A DNA stretch of 64,000 bases from Cruorifilaria tuberocauda (taxonomy: Eukaryota; Nematoda; Chromadorea; Rhabditida; Onchocercidae): NCBI GenBank assembly GCA_013365365.1, contig JABVXU010000030.1, forward strand, positions 186,001 to 250,000, written 5' to 3'. A model generated the notes under the pieces. The model was not told the origin of the DNA. It saw only the letters and a program-made list of their open reading frames with translations, and ran no database searches. The position numbers were made by a program, and so were the translations under genes. Positions 1 to 15,982 of this stretch are shown one piece after another. How positions within the stretch are numbered: position 1 is the first letter of the stretch; every line of letters begins with the position of its first letter.

Positions 1-108
1 TGTACTCTTTACACATATGCTGATGAACTGCGCTGCACCACCGCTTTGCATATGATGGGAAATCTACGTAAAGCACTGGTTTCAATGTATAAAGAAAACG
101 AGATGTAA
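1..108 (+). CDS. Possible C-terminal tail of an unidentified protein (partial)
   Basis: Frame 1 is open from the window edge to a TAA at 106-108, giving 35 residues that end in MYKENEM. The composition (ADELRCTTALHMMGNLRKAL) reads like a real, partly helical protein tail, but I do not recognise the family and 108 open bases can occur by chance. If real, it lies on the opposite strand to the TMEM129-like gene, either converging on that gene's 3' end or inside one of its introns. The 5' part is outside the window. Confidence 0.3.
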   Translation, partial: CTLYTYADELRCTTALHMMGNLRKALVSMYKENEM

Positions 109-281
109 ATGAGCAGAAAAACATCACCCTCGACTCAAACCATGTAAAGGGAAGTTAAACATTTTTTTACATTACTAAAATTTACACATAAACTGACACA
201 TGATTAAATAGTATGAAAAAAACGAGGTAAATGAAACTAACACGAACAAAATAGCAAAGAGAAATAAATAACGATTAATAC

Positions 282-1565
282 CGGATGTTCGTCAGCTCTT
301 ATGGCTTCTAGTGATACATCACTCACTTGAGCACAAGTCAATGTATAGTTTGTAATATTCAAAATCCATGAAGATGTCATCACAACACGATCTATACCTG
401 CAAAACAAATTATTAAAATAGATAATCAACGCTAAAAGAGGAATTTGAAATTTGAAAACTTAAATAAAAGAAATACTACATTTTTATTTAGGAAAGTCAA
501 ATAAAACCGAAAATGATAAAGAACACCAAACGCGACAAATAAATAGGTGGGAAAAATAGAAACAAACCTGTTAGAGTAATGCTTAAAGTATCCAACATAT
601 TACGATACTCTGTGTTGATTGATTCGGCCACTTCATGCCAACTGCTACCGTTATTACTAAGATAGCGTTTCAAACAATGTACGGTCGGATGTTCATCAAA
701 TCTATTCCACCAATGACACAACATTATAAAAGCAGCAACTGAAAATCATTCCAAATAGTGTGAAATAAATTTGTATTATGAAAGAACTAAAATATAAACA
801 AGCGCAATCCTAAATGATTGAACCTAGAAGAGCTCTAGCTGGTGTCTCATATCCGTGATCCGTTGTTTACCGTATAGAGTCTTATTGCCGTACACTTCAT
901 TCTCAGAAAAATAAAATGTTTTGTCACGTTATATAAGTCATTCCATGTTGCACACAGGAACTAGCAATGAATGGGGACATTACCTCCAGCAATGGCAATA
1001 GAGGCGTAAGCACCAAATTGCAAAATAGTTTGTGGTCTAAGAGTAAATATTGTTTCGCGTAAAACCACCGATAAGTAAACAAAGTAAACTGAAAGTGAAA
1101 TAAATAAAGGGCACGATTAAATGTGTAGGCATGAATGGATACAGGGTGCAAGATGAAGTTGAATAAAACTTTGATATTTCGTTAGCTTTGATATTTCACT
1201 AAAAGATTAGAAGATTACCTCCAAATCTACTTGGAAAGGTAGACCAATCAAACATCATTCTTAAGTGGTGTAATATTTCTAGCATACGAATGGATACATA
1301 TGCAGACCACCATTTCACTGAAGGGGATCTGAAATAACACTAAAGACTTACATAAAGGCGAGCAAAAATGGATGAAACGGGTCAATACGGACCTCCTCAA
1401 GTGATATCCGACAAAATCGTCTCGTTCTACACCCAAATATCCAGAAAACAATGTTTGGATAGTAAAGCCTGCACGTTGAAACTCCACGGGTGGATACACA
1501 ATGCATAAGGTAAATAACAAATGCAATATGGTATGCAAGAACAATTCTTGCGACTCTGATGCCAT
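282..1565 (-). CDS. TMEM129-like ER membrane E3 ubiquitin ligase (N-terminal part, 3' end not seen)
   Basis: Five phase-consistent exons (1565-1352, 1317-1219, 1088-984, 738-568, 397-282) resemble human TMEM129. Seen: a hydrophobic N-terminus followed by VYPPVEFQRAGFTIQTLFSG and a YHLRRSV motif, matching the TMEM129 pattern VFTPNEFHAAGLTVQNLLSG and FHLRR; two further hydrophobic exons; and a luminal or cytosolic stretch with SWHEVAESINTEYR, matching SGWQAVASSVNTEFR. TMEM129 in other animals is an ER-resident ligase acting with Derlin in ER-associated degradation, using an atypical C-terminal RING. That RING is not visible here: after the donor at about 276-281 the next exon must be in the first 281 bases or outside the window. 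The ATG at 1565 follows a splice acceptor by 3 nt, consistent with trans-splicing and with this being the true start. Confidence 0.82.
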
Positions 1566-6613
<5,048 letters not shown>

Positions 6614-8323
6614 ATACTCATGTCGAAATGGAAGAAATTGTACACTCCATTTATTACCCACTTTCCGATCTACTGAATCAAACTTTTTATTTAAATTTCT
6701 TGTAATCGTTTGCATCATCGTAAATACTTGTATTGTCTGAGATAATTGTATATTTCTTACCATCACTAAATAAGTATTTCACTAAGTTATCATGATTCTC
6801 GAGACTTTGTACTTTTCCATAATTGTGAGTTTAAATAATCATTGTGGAAATATTAGTCATCTTCATTAGCATTAGAGTCTAAGATCGAATGCGAGGCAGT
6901 TGATCATATAACATATAATTTGTTCAGGTTTGACTTTTTTTCAATGTTCCTACAGTTTCATTGACGTGTTCAATACCCAGTATCCAGTAGGCCCCTATTT
7001 TATAGCGATTTAAGCCTTTATTTTTGTTTATGCGGAATTTCAGACTACAGGATCTGTGTCTCTAGTCATTTCGCTTGTCAATACTACGGTACTGTCGGCA
7101 GAAAATGAGAAAAATCTTGGCCCGTGATTACTGCCAAAGTTAAACAGAATTTGTACATGTTCATTTCTCGTAGCTTTTCGGATACGTCAACTTAGTCCAT
7201 TATTTATTGGGTGTCATACATCCTTAAGTTTCAGTACACCATAGATTCTGCACTTTTCTGTATTGACCTCAGTTACTGGAACTATTATCATACTGCCACT
7301 TTTTTCTCTTGACGCTTTTTAATCAGTGATGGAGTAACAATACATAGTGAGAACTGCAACTATTTTATGCTTCGATTTTTAAAAATAAAATTGTCACAGT
7401 CACGTGGGTTACAGTTCTGATGTGAGTGAAAGATGTGCTATTTATTCCATAAATCAATATCAGAGGTACTTGACTGGAAGCGTTGATCCATTCTGGATAA
7501 ATGGATAGAAGGTACAGCGTTAATATTATTCCGGACATAAACAGGAGGAGTTAATGATCTTTAGCAAAACGGGAAACGAGAATGGTTGAAAATGGTGATA
7601 AAGTTAGAAGTTCGAGGCATGGTACAAATATTGTTCAATGTGTGCAGTCTCACTTTTGTGGCACTTTGTATTCTGTAATGAATCTAGGATGGTTCCTGTG
7701 CAAAATTCGTTCTGTAAGGGTTTTGCATTCGCTATCCCTCTTTTGTTCCGTAAGAACTGACATTTCAGCGCATACCTCATCAATCTAGAATTTCTATCTT
7801 GAATTAACGTACCAACAAGGTCAACGGGAGTAGTTAGAACATTTAATATTGTTCCTAGGCAGTTCATTTTCAAAGAATACCACCAAATTTATGGTGTCCG
7901 CAACGATTATTCAAACCATAGGATATGAATCGACAGAAGTACAAATTCTTTGCTTCGGAATATTAAACAGCACGTTGCATTGTGTCGAATCACGCAATTA
8001 CTTCAAAAGCCCAATGACTCGACATAGTTGATTTATTTTTTAATAAACGATAGAAATAATCCAAATACGGGAAGACATAATAACACAGGTACTCCTGGAA
8101 CTAAATTTGTGTACAGATACCTGAGCTAATAAGGGGCCAAACCTAGCTTCTTGCAATTCTAATAAAATTTTACAAAAATAGTACGTTTTAAATGGTCAAT
8201 ATGATGCAGTCTGCCGTTCTAATTTTCTTTAAAACTGAAAAACGATTGTAGAAACCGCAGAATGCATATTCAGCTACGAAGGAAGCTATTTCTCAAAAAA
8301 AAAACATACCTATAAACTTTAAG
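6614..8323. other. Intergenic interval between the convergent H3.3 and RING1-like genes
   Basis: About 1.7 kb, AT-rich. It must contain the 3' ends of both flanking genes. Short reading frames at 7582-7873 and 7849-8031 have no recognisable content and no splice context. Nothing else seen. Confidence 0.5.
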
Positions 8324-11300
8324 TTACTTCTTTCTCCGTCTCCATGGTTCTATTGCTAGGATGGCGTAAAGTATCACAAGTGCTGAAGAAAATCCGAAGA
8401 CAGCATAAGTTATGTGCTACGTGTATCGGTGACAATAAAATACATGTTTTAACAAGTGCTTATAAACTACCCTGTCAGCCAAAACTGTTAAATTGATTGA
8501 GCTGATTCAAACAGATGCAATATCACCAGAAAGAGTAACTAATGAGACCAAATTTCTGATTTCAAAAAATAACACGATTATTTCACCGCCATTCTAAACT
8601 CCAAGTTTTCGGCTGCAAACCAGAATATCAGCGATTTAGCGAATGACAGCAGGTTCTTTTATAAATAAATACTGGATTAGACAAGGTATAGAAATGATGT
8701 ACTTCAAGTTCAGTAATAGGAGCTTTTCGTCCATATATACATTAGGATATGAAAAGTAGAATGTGGTTCTCTCGTTTATGTCCTACGCTTGCTTGAAACA
8801 TTTGAACCGCTTATCTAAGTAGGAAAGGAAAAACAGAAAAACATTCAATTTTGCTACGAATTCCCAATAAATTTAAAAATAAGTTTCAATGGTCTCTTCC
8901 TATTCGCCCAATACTCTGCTTTCAACTGCTCGATTGTTATCGATTCATCCAACGCTGGAAAAAACAACCATCTCATCGAGGAATTGCAGGAAAATTCCCG
9001 ACCGCATTAAATTTTTTAAATGGACAACCCTTTCATAACTGAACAATTAAATTAAAAAAAAATCTTTTTGTTCTTAATTGAGGCTAGGAAAATGAGTGCA
9101 TTCATAAATGAATGGTGGAAAAGAAGCTTAAATTCAAGAATCCAAGCAATCACGAAAAGCCAGCCACGTACTGCACATACTTATATGAGGAATAAGTTCA
9201 AGTCTATGACTCCTCTATGCTTACACATTACGAAACACCTATCATTTTCGTATCTATTACATAAGCAATCAAATAGATGAGAGTATATATTTCTAGATCA
9301 CAGGACAATCACTGAAATTAAGAAAAACTTCAGTGAACTTACCTGTAAACGGTGAATCAATGGTAAAAACTGAAGCTGATTTTGGGTCACTATTCCCTTC
9401 ACCAACATTTAGAGTTGTAAACTGACCCTCGCCCGTTTCATTTACCACCAGCACATCATCCAAAGCCAGATCAGACTTTACCGGACATAAAAGGACACGC
9501 TGTAAAAGGAGGACAGATTGATAAAGTGATCAGAAGAATACTTTATGTCACGTCTAACCTGTAAAAATATGTATGTGCTTTGGACCTCTGTTTCAATCTC
9601 ATTTTCATTTGGCGTTTGTTATTGTATTAAAAAACGTAATAAACGGAAGAAATACCTTTGGTAGAGAGTTATCAGTACACTTTCTGCTCCATTCAGTGCG
9701 TGACTCGATTCTGATTCGCTGCAGAATATACTCACATAAATGACCAACTGCAAGTAGTAACTGTAACTGCCATCACAGTATAATTCCCTTATGACTCACT
9801 GTTATCTATGCTTTGATCCAATTACAAGAACAAACTATGAGATCCCACTGACATGTTGTAGTCGGAATATCAGTTGATATATCACATATGACTACTGTTA
9901 CTTTAAAACTGTAAAATACTACTGGCTTCACAGAGATCAAAATACATCATAAAAACCTGTAGTTGTTGGACATGTGACAATATATCGTAAATGTTTAGCA
10001 GCAAGAGGTAGTGAGTCATCATTCACTACACTTGCATCAGGATTAAGAACAAGCTCTGACTCTATCCCTGATGATAACCGTTGCTTTCCTGACATCAGCA
10101 AATATTCAGAAGAACGTGGTGACACCATCAATATATCTTCTGTAGGAATAGCACTTCCTAGAGATGGCGTTAACAATAGTCCATCACCAACTTTAACATT
10201 CACTGCTTTTTTCACTGCAAAAACATTTTATGGGAATCGTCCGTTAGGAATTCGTGCATCGAACAAAAAAAAATAGAATAGGGACTTTTTCTAACTGTAA
10301 TAAATGACCTCCAAATGGCCTTTTTATATAACACTAAATATTTAATAATTTTTCTAAATATTTAATAATTATGACAACCATAAAACTATGACTATGACCA
10401 ACGAATTCAATAATGGTCGTCGGGAAAACTCTACCTCCTATCAATTTTTAATCAAACCTTTATTATGAAAAAAAGTAAAACTAGAAACATCTTATTAGTA
10501 ATCTATGATATTATTCATATCGAAAGTACTAACTATTTCCATTGATATGAAACAAATTTCCGTTTGAAATTCCAGAAATTGAAGTAGCAGTTAAACGCTG
10601 AAAAATAACACTGAACACTAGAAAACGATTTACGAAATACAACATATTAGAGATAGCATGATACTGCACATATAAGAAAATGCAGCGCGGCCTCTAAGTC
10701 TTACATTTACATTTGAATCGATTTGATTTGATGAAGTGTGTGTAGATGGGCCAAGACTAGGATATACGTTTAAGCATTTTGCAGTATGCTCATTCTTACC
10801 ATTAAACTGAGCATTTTTTGCAGCCATTCCATTAAGTCGATCTGTAAGTACCGTTTTTACAGTGAAAAACAAGGTTGGAATTTAATTTCTAAATTTTACG
10901 AATAGTTAAAATATTTTGTTGCCGGCTTTGACGAAGAGAAAGGAAAAAATACCATGACTGCTAGATTTCCGCAAAACAACTACTGGTGTTACTTCACAGT
11001 GATTTGATACCAACTGATTGGACTGCAAATAATTTAAATGGAAAACATTCATATATTCACTGGAGTAATGTGCAAAAACACGCAATTTACAGAAATATTA
11101 AGTAAAATACAACTCCTTAGCTGGTTAGATGTAATAATTATTCTCAAAAAAAATAAAGTTTCGAAAGATGCCAGTTCTTAAAAATTGAACTTCTTGGAAT
11201 ATATCAGTAGAAGAAAAATAATTATTGCTAAAAACTTACTTTCATTCGCTTTTCATTTGCATCATTAACATTTGATCTACTTTCACTTTTTGCAGATGAT

Positions 11301-12986
11301 GTTGTTGGTTGTTGGAGATTGGGATAAGCATCTGAAGCAAACCTAGTTATAGCTCAACCGCAGTGACAAGTATTAAGCCATTCCAATGGACCTCGCTGGA
11401 AGACTATTACTGACATAGAGAAATGAACTTAAATCTGCTTTACGTACAAATCGAATTTCTAGGAAAAAAACCTAAATACTCCTTTTAATTCGCTGTTTAT
11501 TTTTTATTTACTTTTAATTCACTAAAAACGCTGAAAGCTTATTCATCAATCTAAATAAATTTAGCAAAAAAAAAAACACCGTCTGAAGATCCTTCATCAA
11601 TCGTGAGCGGGGAATCAGATGCATCTGAGTGCACGCTGGGCAGTAATGGTGGTTTCATTTCCAAAGACATAATTGATGTTAAATCTGCCATCGAATCATA
11701 CTAAAACATTTAAAAACAGTAATTTTTACAATTCACTTTATTGTTGGCTTTTATGTAAAATCTATCCAGTCACTCGCATATCATTTCAAAGGACCAAAAC
11801 TGTAAGATCAAAAACACTGTCAGCAATAATTTTCCACGTAAATATAGAAAAAAAGGATTTGGAAAACTGAGCAAGTTTAAAAATAAAATATACGACCTTC
11901 ATAGATACTTTAATAGTCTTCGACGGTGTCCGTTCTGATGAAGAGGATGGAGCTATTGGATCTGAATTTGTCAAACGTTTGGTAGGTGATTTCTTATCAA
12001 ACATCCTCTTCTTGGTGAAACCTGTACAATTAATGATATCTTTGTATTTGCATAAAAAATTCTAGGTCTTGGTAAATATTTCCGTCTAAAACTGCAGCTA
12101 TAGCGAAAGACGACATCCTTTACTTCGAAAAGTATTATAAAAAAAATAAGAAATGTTATAAAAAAAACGAAAAGTATCATAAAGAGTGAATATATTTCTT
12201 CACCTTACTAATACTGATAAAATATAATAACTTACATAAATTACTAGATTCGGTGATTGGGCGTTTCACACATCTCCTTTCGACTGATAATGTGAACTGA
12301 AGTGATAGCTATTTGAAATGAACAGCCTTGACAACAGCACTATATCTTAAACATCAGCTTCCCGCTGTGCCCCAGCCCATTGCAGATAATAAGAGGCGAA
12401 AATATGTACCAGTACATTAGGTTATGATTTTGAAATAAAAAAGTACAAACAACCAAAAAAAACTTTAATTTTAGTTAGGAATACCTTATTGATAATAGCA
12501 TCGAAATTTGCATCACTTTTTAACGGTGTTTTTTTCGGAAGAACTTTATGGCATGAGGGACACTTCCTTGCTCCAGTATGTATTCTTTGCAATATACAAT
12601 CTGCACAAAAGCGGTGCATACAATTCTGGAATGAAAAATTATATTAATTCATCACTATCTCCAATAATAAAAAACGATTGGAATTTTCCTGAATAAATAA
12701 AGGCAGGCATCAATGGGATATTGAATTTACTTTAGAGGATAGACAAAAAAGCGAAAAACGATTCTGCATTTAGTTCAGAGGTTCTCACCCTTATAACCAT
12801 CGTATTTTGAATTGTTTTTTCGCAGATACCACATTCTAACTCCTTACTAATCCAGTCGAAATGAACAGATTTTGTATCAACACCGGAACGCAGTGCGTGT
12901 GGTTTACGCGATTTATCATATGATGTCGACTGTGGTAGGGTAAGGCGACGTGATGCAGGCAGACCATCACTACGCCCAGATACCAT
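8324..12986 (-). CDS. RING1/RNF2 homologue, PRC1 H2A ubiquitin ligase subunit
   Basis: Thirteen exons join without phase conflict: 12986-12789, 12625-12485, 12296-12236, 12021-11897, 11700-11580, 11331-11240, 11022-10953, 10841-10705, 10597-10534, 10214-9957, 9747-9656, 9499-9343, 8382-8324; 524 residues. RING at residues 52-91 is a perfect C3HC4: C52, C55, C68, H70, C73, C76, C88, C91 (ECGIC, NCMHRFCADC, KCPSC), very close to RNF2 (CLHRFCADC), followed by SDANFDAIINK as in RNF2. A Ser/Thr/Asn-rich linker of about 290 residues follows. Residues ~410-524 form a RAWUL domain (HLRYIVTCPTT, GHLCEYIL, EGQFTTLN matching RNF2 HLRYIKT, DHLSKYLA, SGQFTVLN). The C. elegans counterpart is SPAT-3. In PRC1, such proteins pair with a PCGF partner and mono-ubiquitinate H2A. 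Least certain are the exon 8 donor (10705 or 10711), exon 9 and the final exon, which follows a 960-bp intron and ends in a basic tail. Confidence 0.9.
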
Positions 12987-12997
12987 TTAATTTTCCA

Positions 12998-13000
12998 CTA
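12998..13000 (-). promoter_or_regulatory. Putative spliced-leader acceptor of the RING1-like gene
   Basis: A CTTGTTTTAG acceptor on the minus strand lies 11 nt before the ATG at 12986. No upstream coding exon is seen; inferred trans-splice site. Confidence 0.4.
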
Positions 13001-13250
13001 AAACAAGTAATACTGGGCGTGGGTTTATAAAGCCAATATAAAGCATATATGATGCTATAAACCTGATAATGAAGTGATGGCTTTAATAGGGGGATTTAGA
13101 ACTTAAGGTTCATGAAGCTCATAGTTTAGGAAGTGAATTTCAAGTTCAACGTAAAAATATGAAAATTTCAGCAACTAATGAATTGGCCTGATAAACTCCA
13201 TACAGAAATCATACAGGCCCCCAGAAAATACTTAAACTAATAATTGGAAC

Positions 13251-13285
13251 CCTCTTCCCCCCCACCTCCTCTCCCCTTCCCTCTC
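13251..13285. repeat. Low-complexity pyrimidine tract
   Basis: Run of C and T broken by only one or two A, on the plus strand, about 250 bases upstream of the RING1-like start. Purine-rich on the gene's sense strand; could be promoter-associated, but that is only a guess. Confidence 0.6.
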
Positions 13286-14829
13286 AAATACTGAAAAATT
13301 AATTGTTGCTCAAACCAATTCTCTACAGAATGAAAAAAATGATAAGGTCGGCATGGTGCCAAACTAAAATCACGGTGCTGGGAATCGTACTTTGGAAGAA
13401 ATGATATCTGAAGCAGCACTATTTGCTTCTAAATAATTTAAATGAGGTGACTTCGTTGAGATTCGAGCGAGGTTTTTATTTAATTATTTTTATTTTTATC
13501 TTTGTTTATTTAGGAATTTATTTTCTTTTCTTTCTTTTGCCAATTAGTTGGTAATACTCCCATTAGTGAGCCAACGCGGGCGTGATTCCTTGCAATCTTA
13601 TCATTCTTACAAGCACAAAGATGCGACAACTGCATTATCTATTCATATTTTATGGTTTGTGACATGACGAAATCTTCCCAAAAAAATTTCTCTTTATGGG
13701 ATTCAAAGAAATTCGTTCAAATCTCTCAACAACCTTTTTTAAAAAATGATCCTCAAATGAACAATTTCAATGTAAGTGGATTCTTAAATATTAATTTACT
13801 TCAACGAGCAAAAAAGATATTACCTTTTTCAACCACTTCATAGGTAAAAGCTATGCACTTCAAACTTCTAACATATTGCTTTTGCAGATAAAGGGTTTTT
13901 CTGGTCTGATTTCCGTTCGTTATCACTGACTTGAAATTCTCTAATTTTTAATAAAGCTTCGACTGAAATTAGTTAAGAATTTTTCGTTTAATTTCAATGT
14001 TTAAGTTAATTTAGTTTATTCAAGGATTTTTGCACCTTTACTTTTTGCTATATTCTTAATTTTGACTTTATTTTCGACATTTGGATCAAAGATCAGCAGC
14101 AGTTAAGCTGTTCGTCATTGTTTAATCAGTTTTCATTCCTTGAAGTTTCTCAATAATTTATGTATTTCATTTGTAAATAAACATACAGCATAAACATACA
14201 ACATACAACACCTTTTTGATATTTTTAATGTTAGCTTTGGAAATTAAAGCAAATCTGTTGCAGACAAAAAAGTAATTCCTCCACCTCAATGTGCCTAAAA
14301 CAGTTCTCATATTCCCCACACTTTGTTTTTTGGAACCGAACTCAAGTAGTTTTATTGCTGAATAACAATGCATTCAATTGCATAAGCAATCCATCTTCCA
14401 CAATTTTGAATTTTTTGTAAATCATTTTGTTTTGTATTCCGTTTTAGATTTTTTTTTTCACTTGTCCGTCGGGGTTTTCGACCACCAAACAGACGTAAAC
14501 AAATCTTTAGTGCAAACATTTCTAATATCGAGGGCATGATTTAATGAACGTTAATCACAATTACAGTTGCAATCAATTACAGTGTTAATTACAATGTCAC
14601 TCTATCCCATCAACTTCGTATTTTATATTTCTGGATAAAAATTCTTTTTAAATGAAATTTATAGAAATTAAAGTCCAAGCTAAATTAATAACTTTTTTAG
14701 ACACTTGAAAATTTATTAGATAGTATGATGTATAGCTGATTTTTAATCTTACATTTTTTATGTAATGATGGCAAATTTTTTCAATTGATAAAATCAATTT
14801 GCTTTTTGATTCCTGCTGAACAGTGAAAA

Positions 14830-15130
14830 GATCGCTGCAAGCTTTTCTAGAAAGTTCCAAATGACTTGGAGATCAGAACGGCATGAAATGATTCTCAACG
14901 ATTTCTGTCTCGAGAATATCTCATATCGCTTTGCGAAAATGACTCTATATATCATTTCATGGATTAAATTAAGAATGCATTGATAATAATCACATTCATA
15001 TAATTTAGTTTTGTTCACTTATAGTCAGTGACTCTTCTAGTATAGAGTCTGTTGATTATGCTTTTCAAAATTCAAATTGTTTATTTTAATAAGACAGGAC
15101 TGAGAAATCTCTCAAATCCTTACTCTCAAC
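14830..15130. repeat. Degenerate duplicated segment, copy A
   Basis: Shares several collinear blocks with copy B at about 16300-16590: GCTTTTCTA followed by GTTCCAAAT, a short run ending ATCAGAACG versus ATCAAAACG, then AGTGACTC and GTCTGTTGA, then AAATCTCTC. The order and approximate spacing are kept while the sequence has drifted, so this looks like an old duplication or two remnants of one dispersed element. No protein or terminal repeat is recognised. Confidence 0.5.
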
Positions 15131-15164
15131 CCGATGGAAGTATTTCACGTGGTACCGGTATAAA

Positions 15165-15205
15165 TAACTAATTTTAAAATAAATAACTAATTTTGAACTC
15201 GAAAT
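15165..15205. repeat. Short tandem repeat, AATAACTAATTTT unit twice
   Basis: The unit ATAAATAACTAATTTT occurs twice in direct succession with minor differences. Non-coding. Confidence 0.6.
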
Positions 15206-15713
15206 TTAAAAGTACATTTTTCTGAAAGCATTATAGTCGACGAAAACTGATTGACTGCCAAAATTAAACTGATATATGAGAACATAAAATGAGAATAGAA
15301 AAGAATATTGTAGAGGTAATCAATTATAGAAAATTGTTCCTGTTAAGGGCAACTGTAAACAAAATACTAGACATATAATAATATAATAATGAGAACGACA
15401 AATGCAGATAGTAATGACGTGTATTTTTGGAACTCCACTGTAAAGGTCATTTTAGTAGCATCAATGCCAATTATCTCAAAAACACTGCAAAATTTTTAAA
15501 AGTGACAGGCATAATGAGAGAAAAGAAGCCTGAGACAACCAATAAAAATAGTTAACAAAACACAGGCTCTATTCAAATAGTCGACATGAATTAAAATATG
15601 AAAAAGTGAAAAATATTTTACAGCTATATACTCTAAGTGCATAACGACTGAAAGAAAGTGCTGGTCAAATTAATTTTCCCTTGATCACGTGACATCCCAC
15701 ATAAGTCAAATCT

Positions 15714-15982
15714 TTAAAATAAAAACAGATCAACTCGAGAGTCGAATAAAGCACGCATGCAACATGCTTCTAGTGTACAACCATTGGGATATGTTTTCCC
15801 TTCCGTCTGCTTCATATGCTTCAAATATCCTAATCGAGATAAATCCTCAATCTTTGGAAGCGACGGTCCATTTATGGGAAGATTTGGTGGACGATATACA
15901 AATGGTGCGCCGCCAATACGAATTGCTGCAAGTGACGGTTCACCGAGATCTTTTCCATTCTCTTTCTCTGTTTGTTCACCTT
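15714..15982 (-). CDS. MNAT1 (CAK assembly factor MAT1) C-terminal exon, N-terminus not found
   Basis: A 269-bp exon follows a TAATTGCAG acceptor and codes 88 residues to a TAA. Seen: GGAPFVYRPPNLPINGP, LSRLGYLKHM and CCMRALFDSRVDLF, matching the C-terminus of animal MAT1 (ALYEYQPLQIETYGP, LGRLGYLNHV, CHRALQDAFSGLF). MAT1 holds CDK7 and cyclin H together in the CDK-activating kinase and TFIIH; its N-terminus carries a RING and a coiled coil. Neither is found upstream: the 1.9 kb before the ACC gene on the same strand contains no CxxC or CGHxxC pattern I can see. The exon has an intact frame and conserved residues, so it does not look decayed. Options: missed short exons, a separated N-terminal part, an assembly break, or a recently orphaned fragment. 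The nearest candidate exon (16163-16112) does not match in phase. Confidence 0.7.

Larger units (their letters stand above)
12987..15713. other. Non-coding interval with a pyrimidine tract and repeat copy A
   Basis: About 2.7 kb with no supported gene. It holds a C/T-only-like tract at about 13251-13285, and repeat copy A at about 14830-15130. Small minus-strand reading frames at 14167-14373, 14352-14537 and 14794-15018 show no known domain; the last lies inside the repeat. Confidence 0.45.

Noticed and set aside
14352..14537. 61-codon basic minus-strand frame
   Set aside because: Lysine/arginine-rich but consistent with AT-rich chance coding; no domain and no supporting exons.
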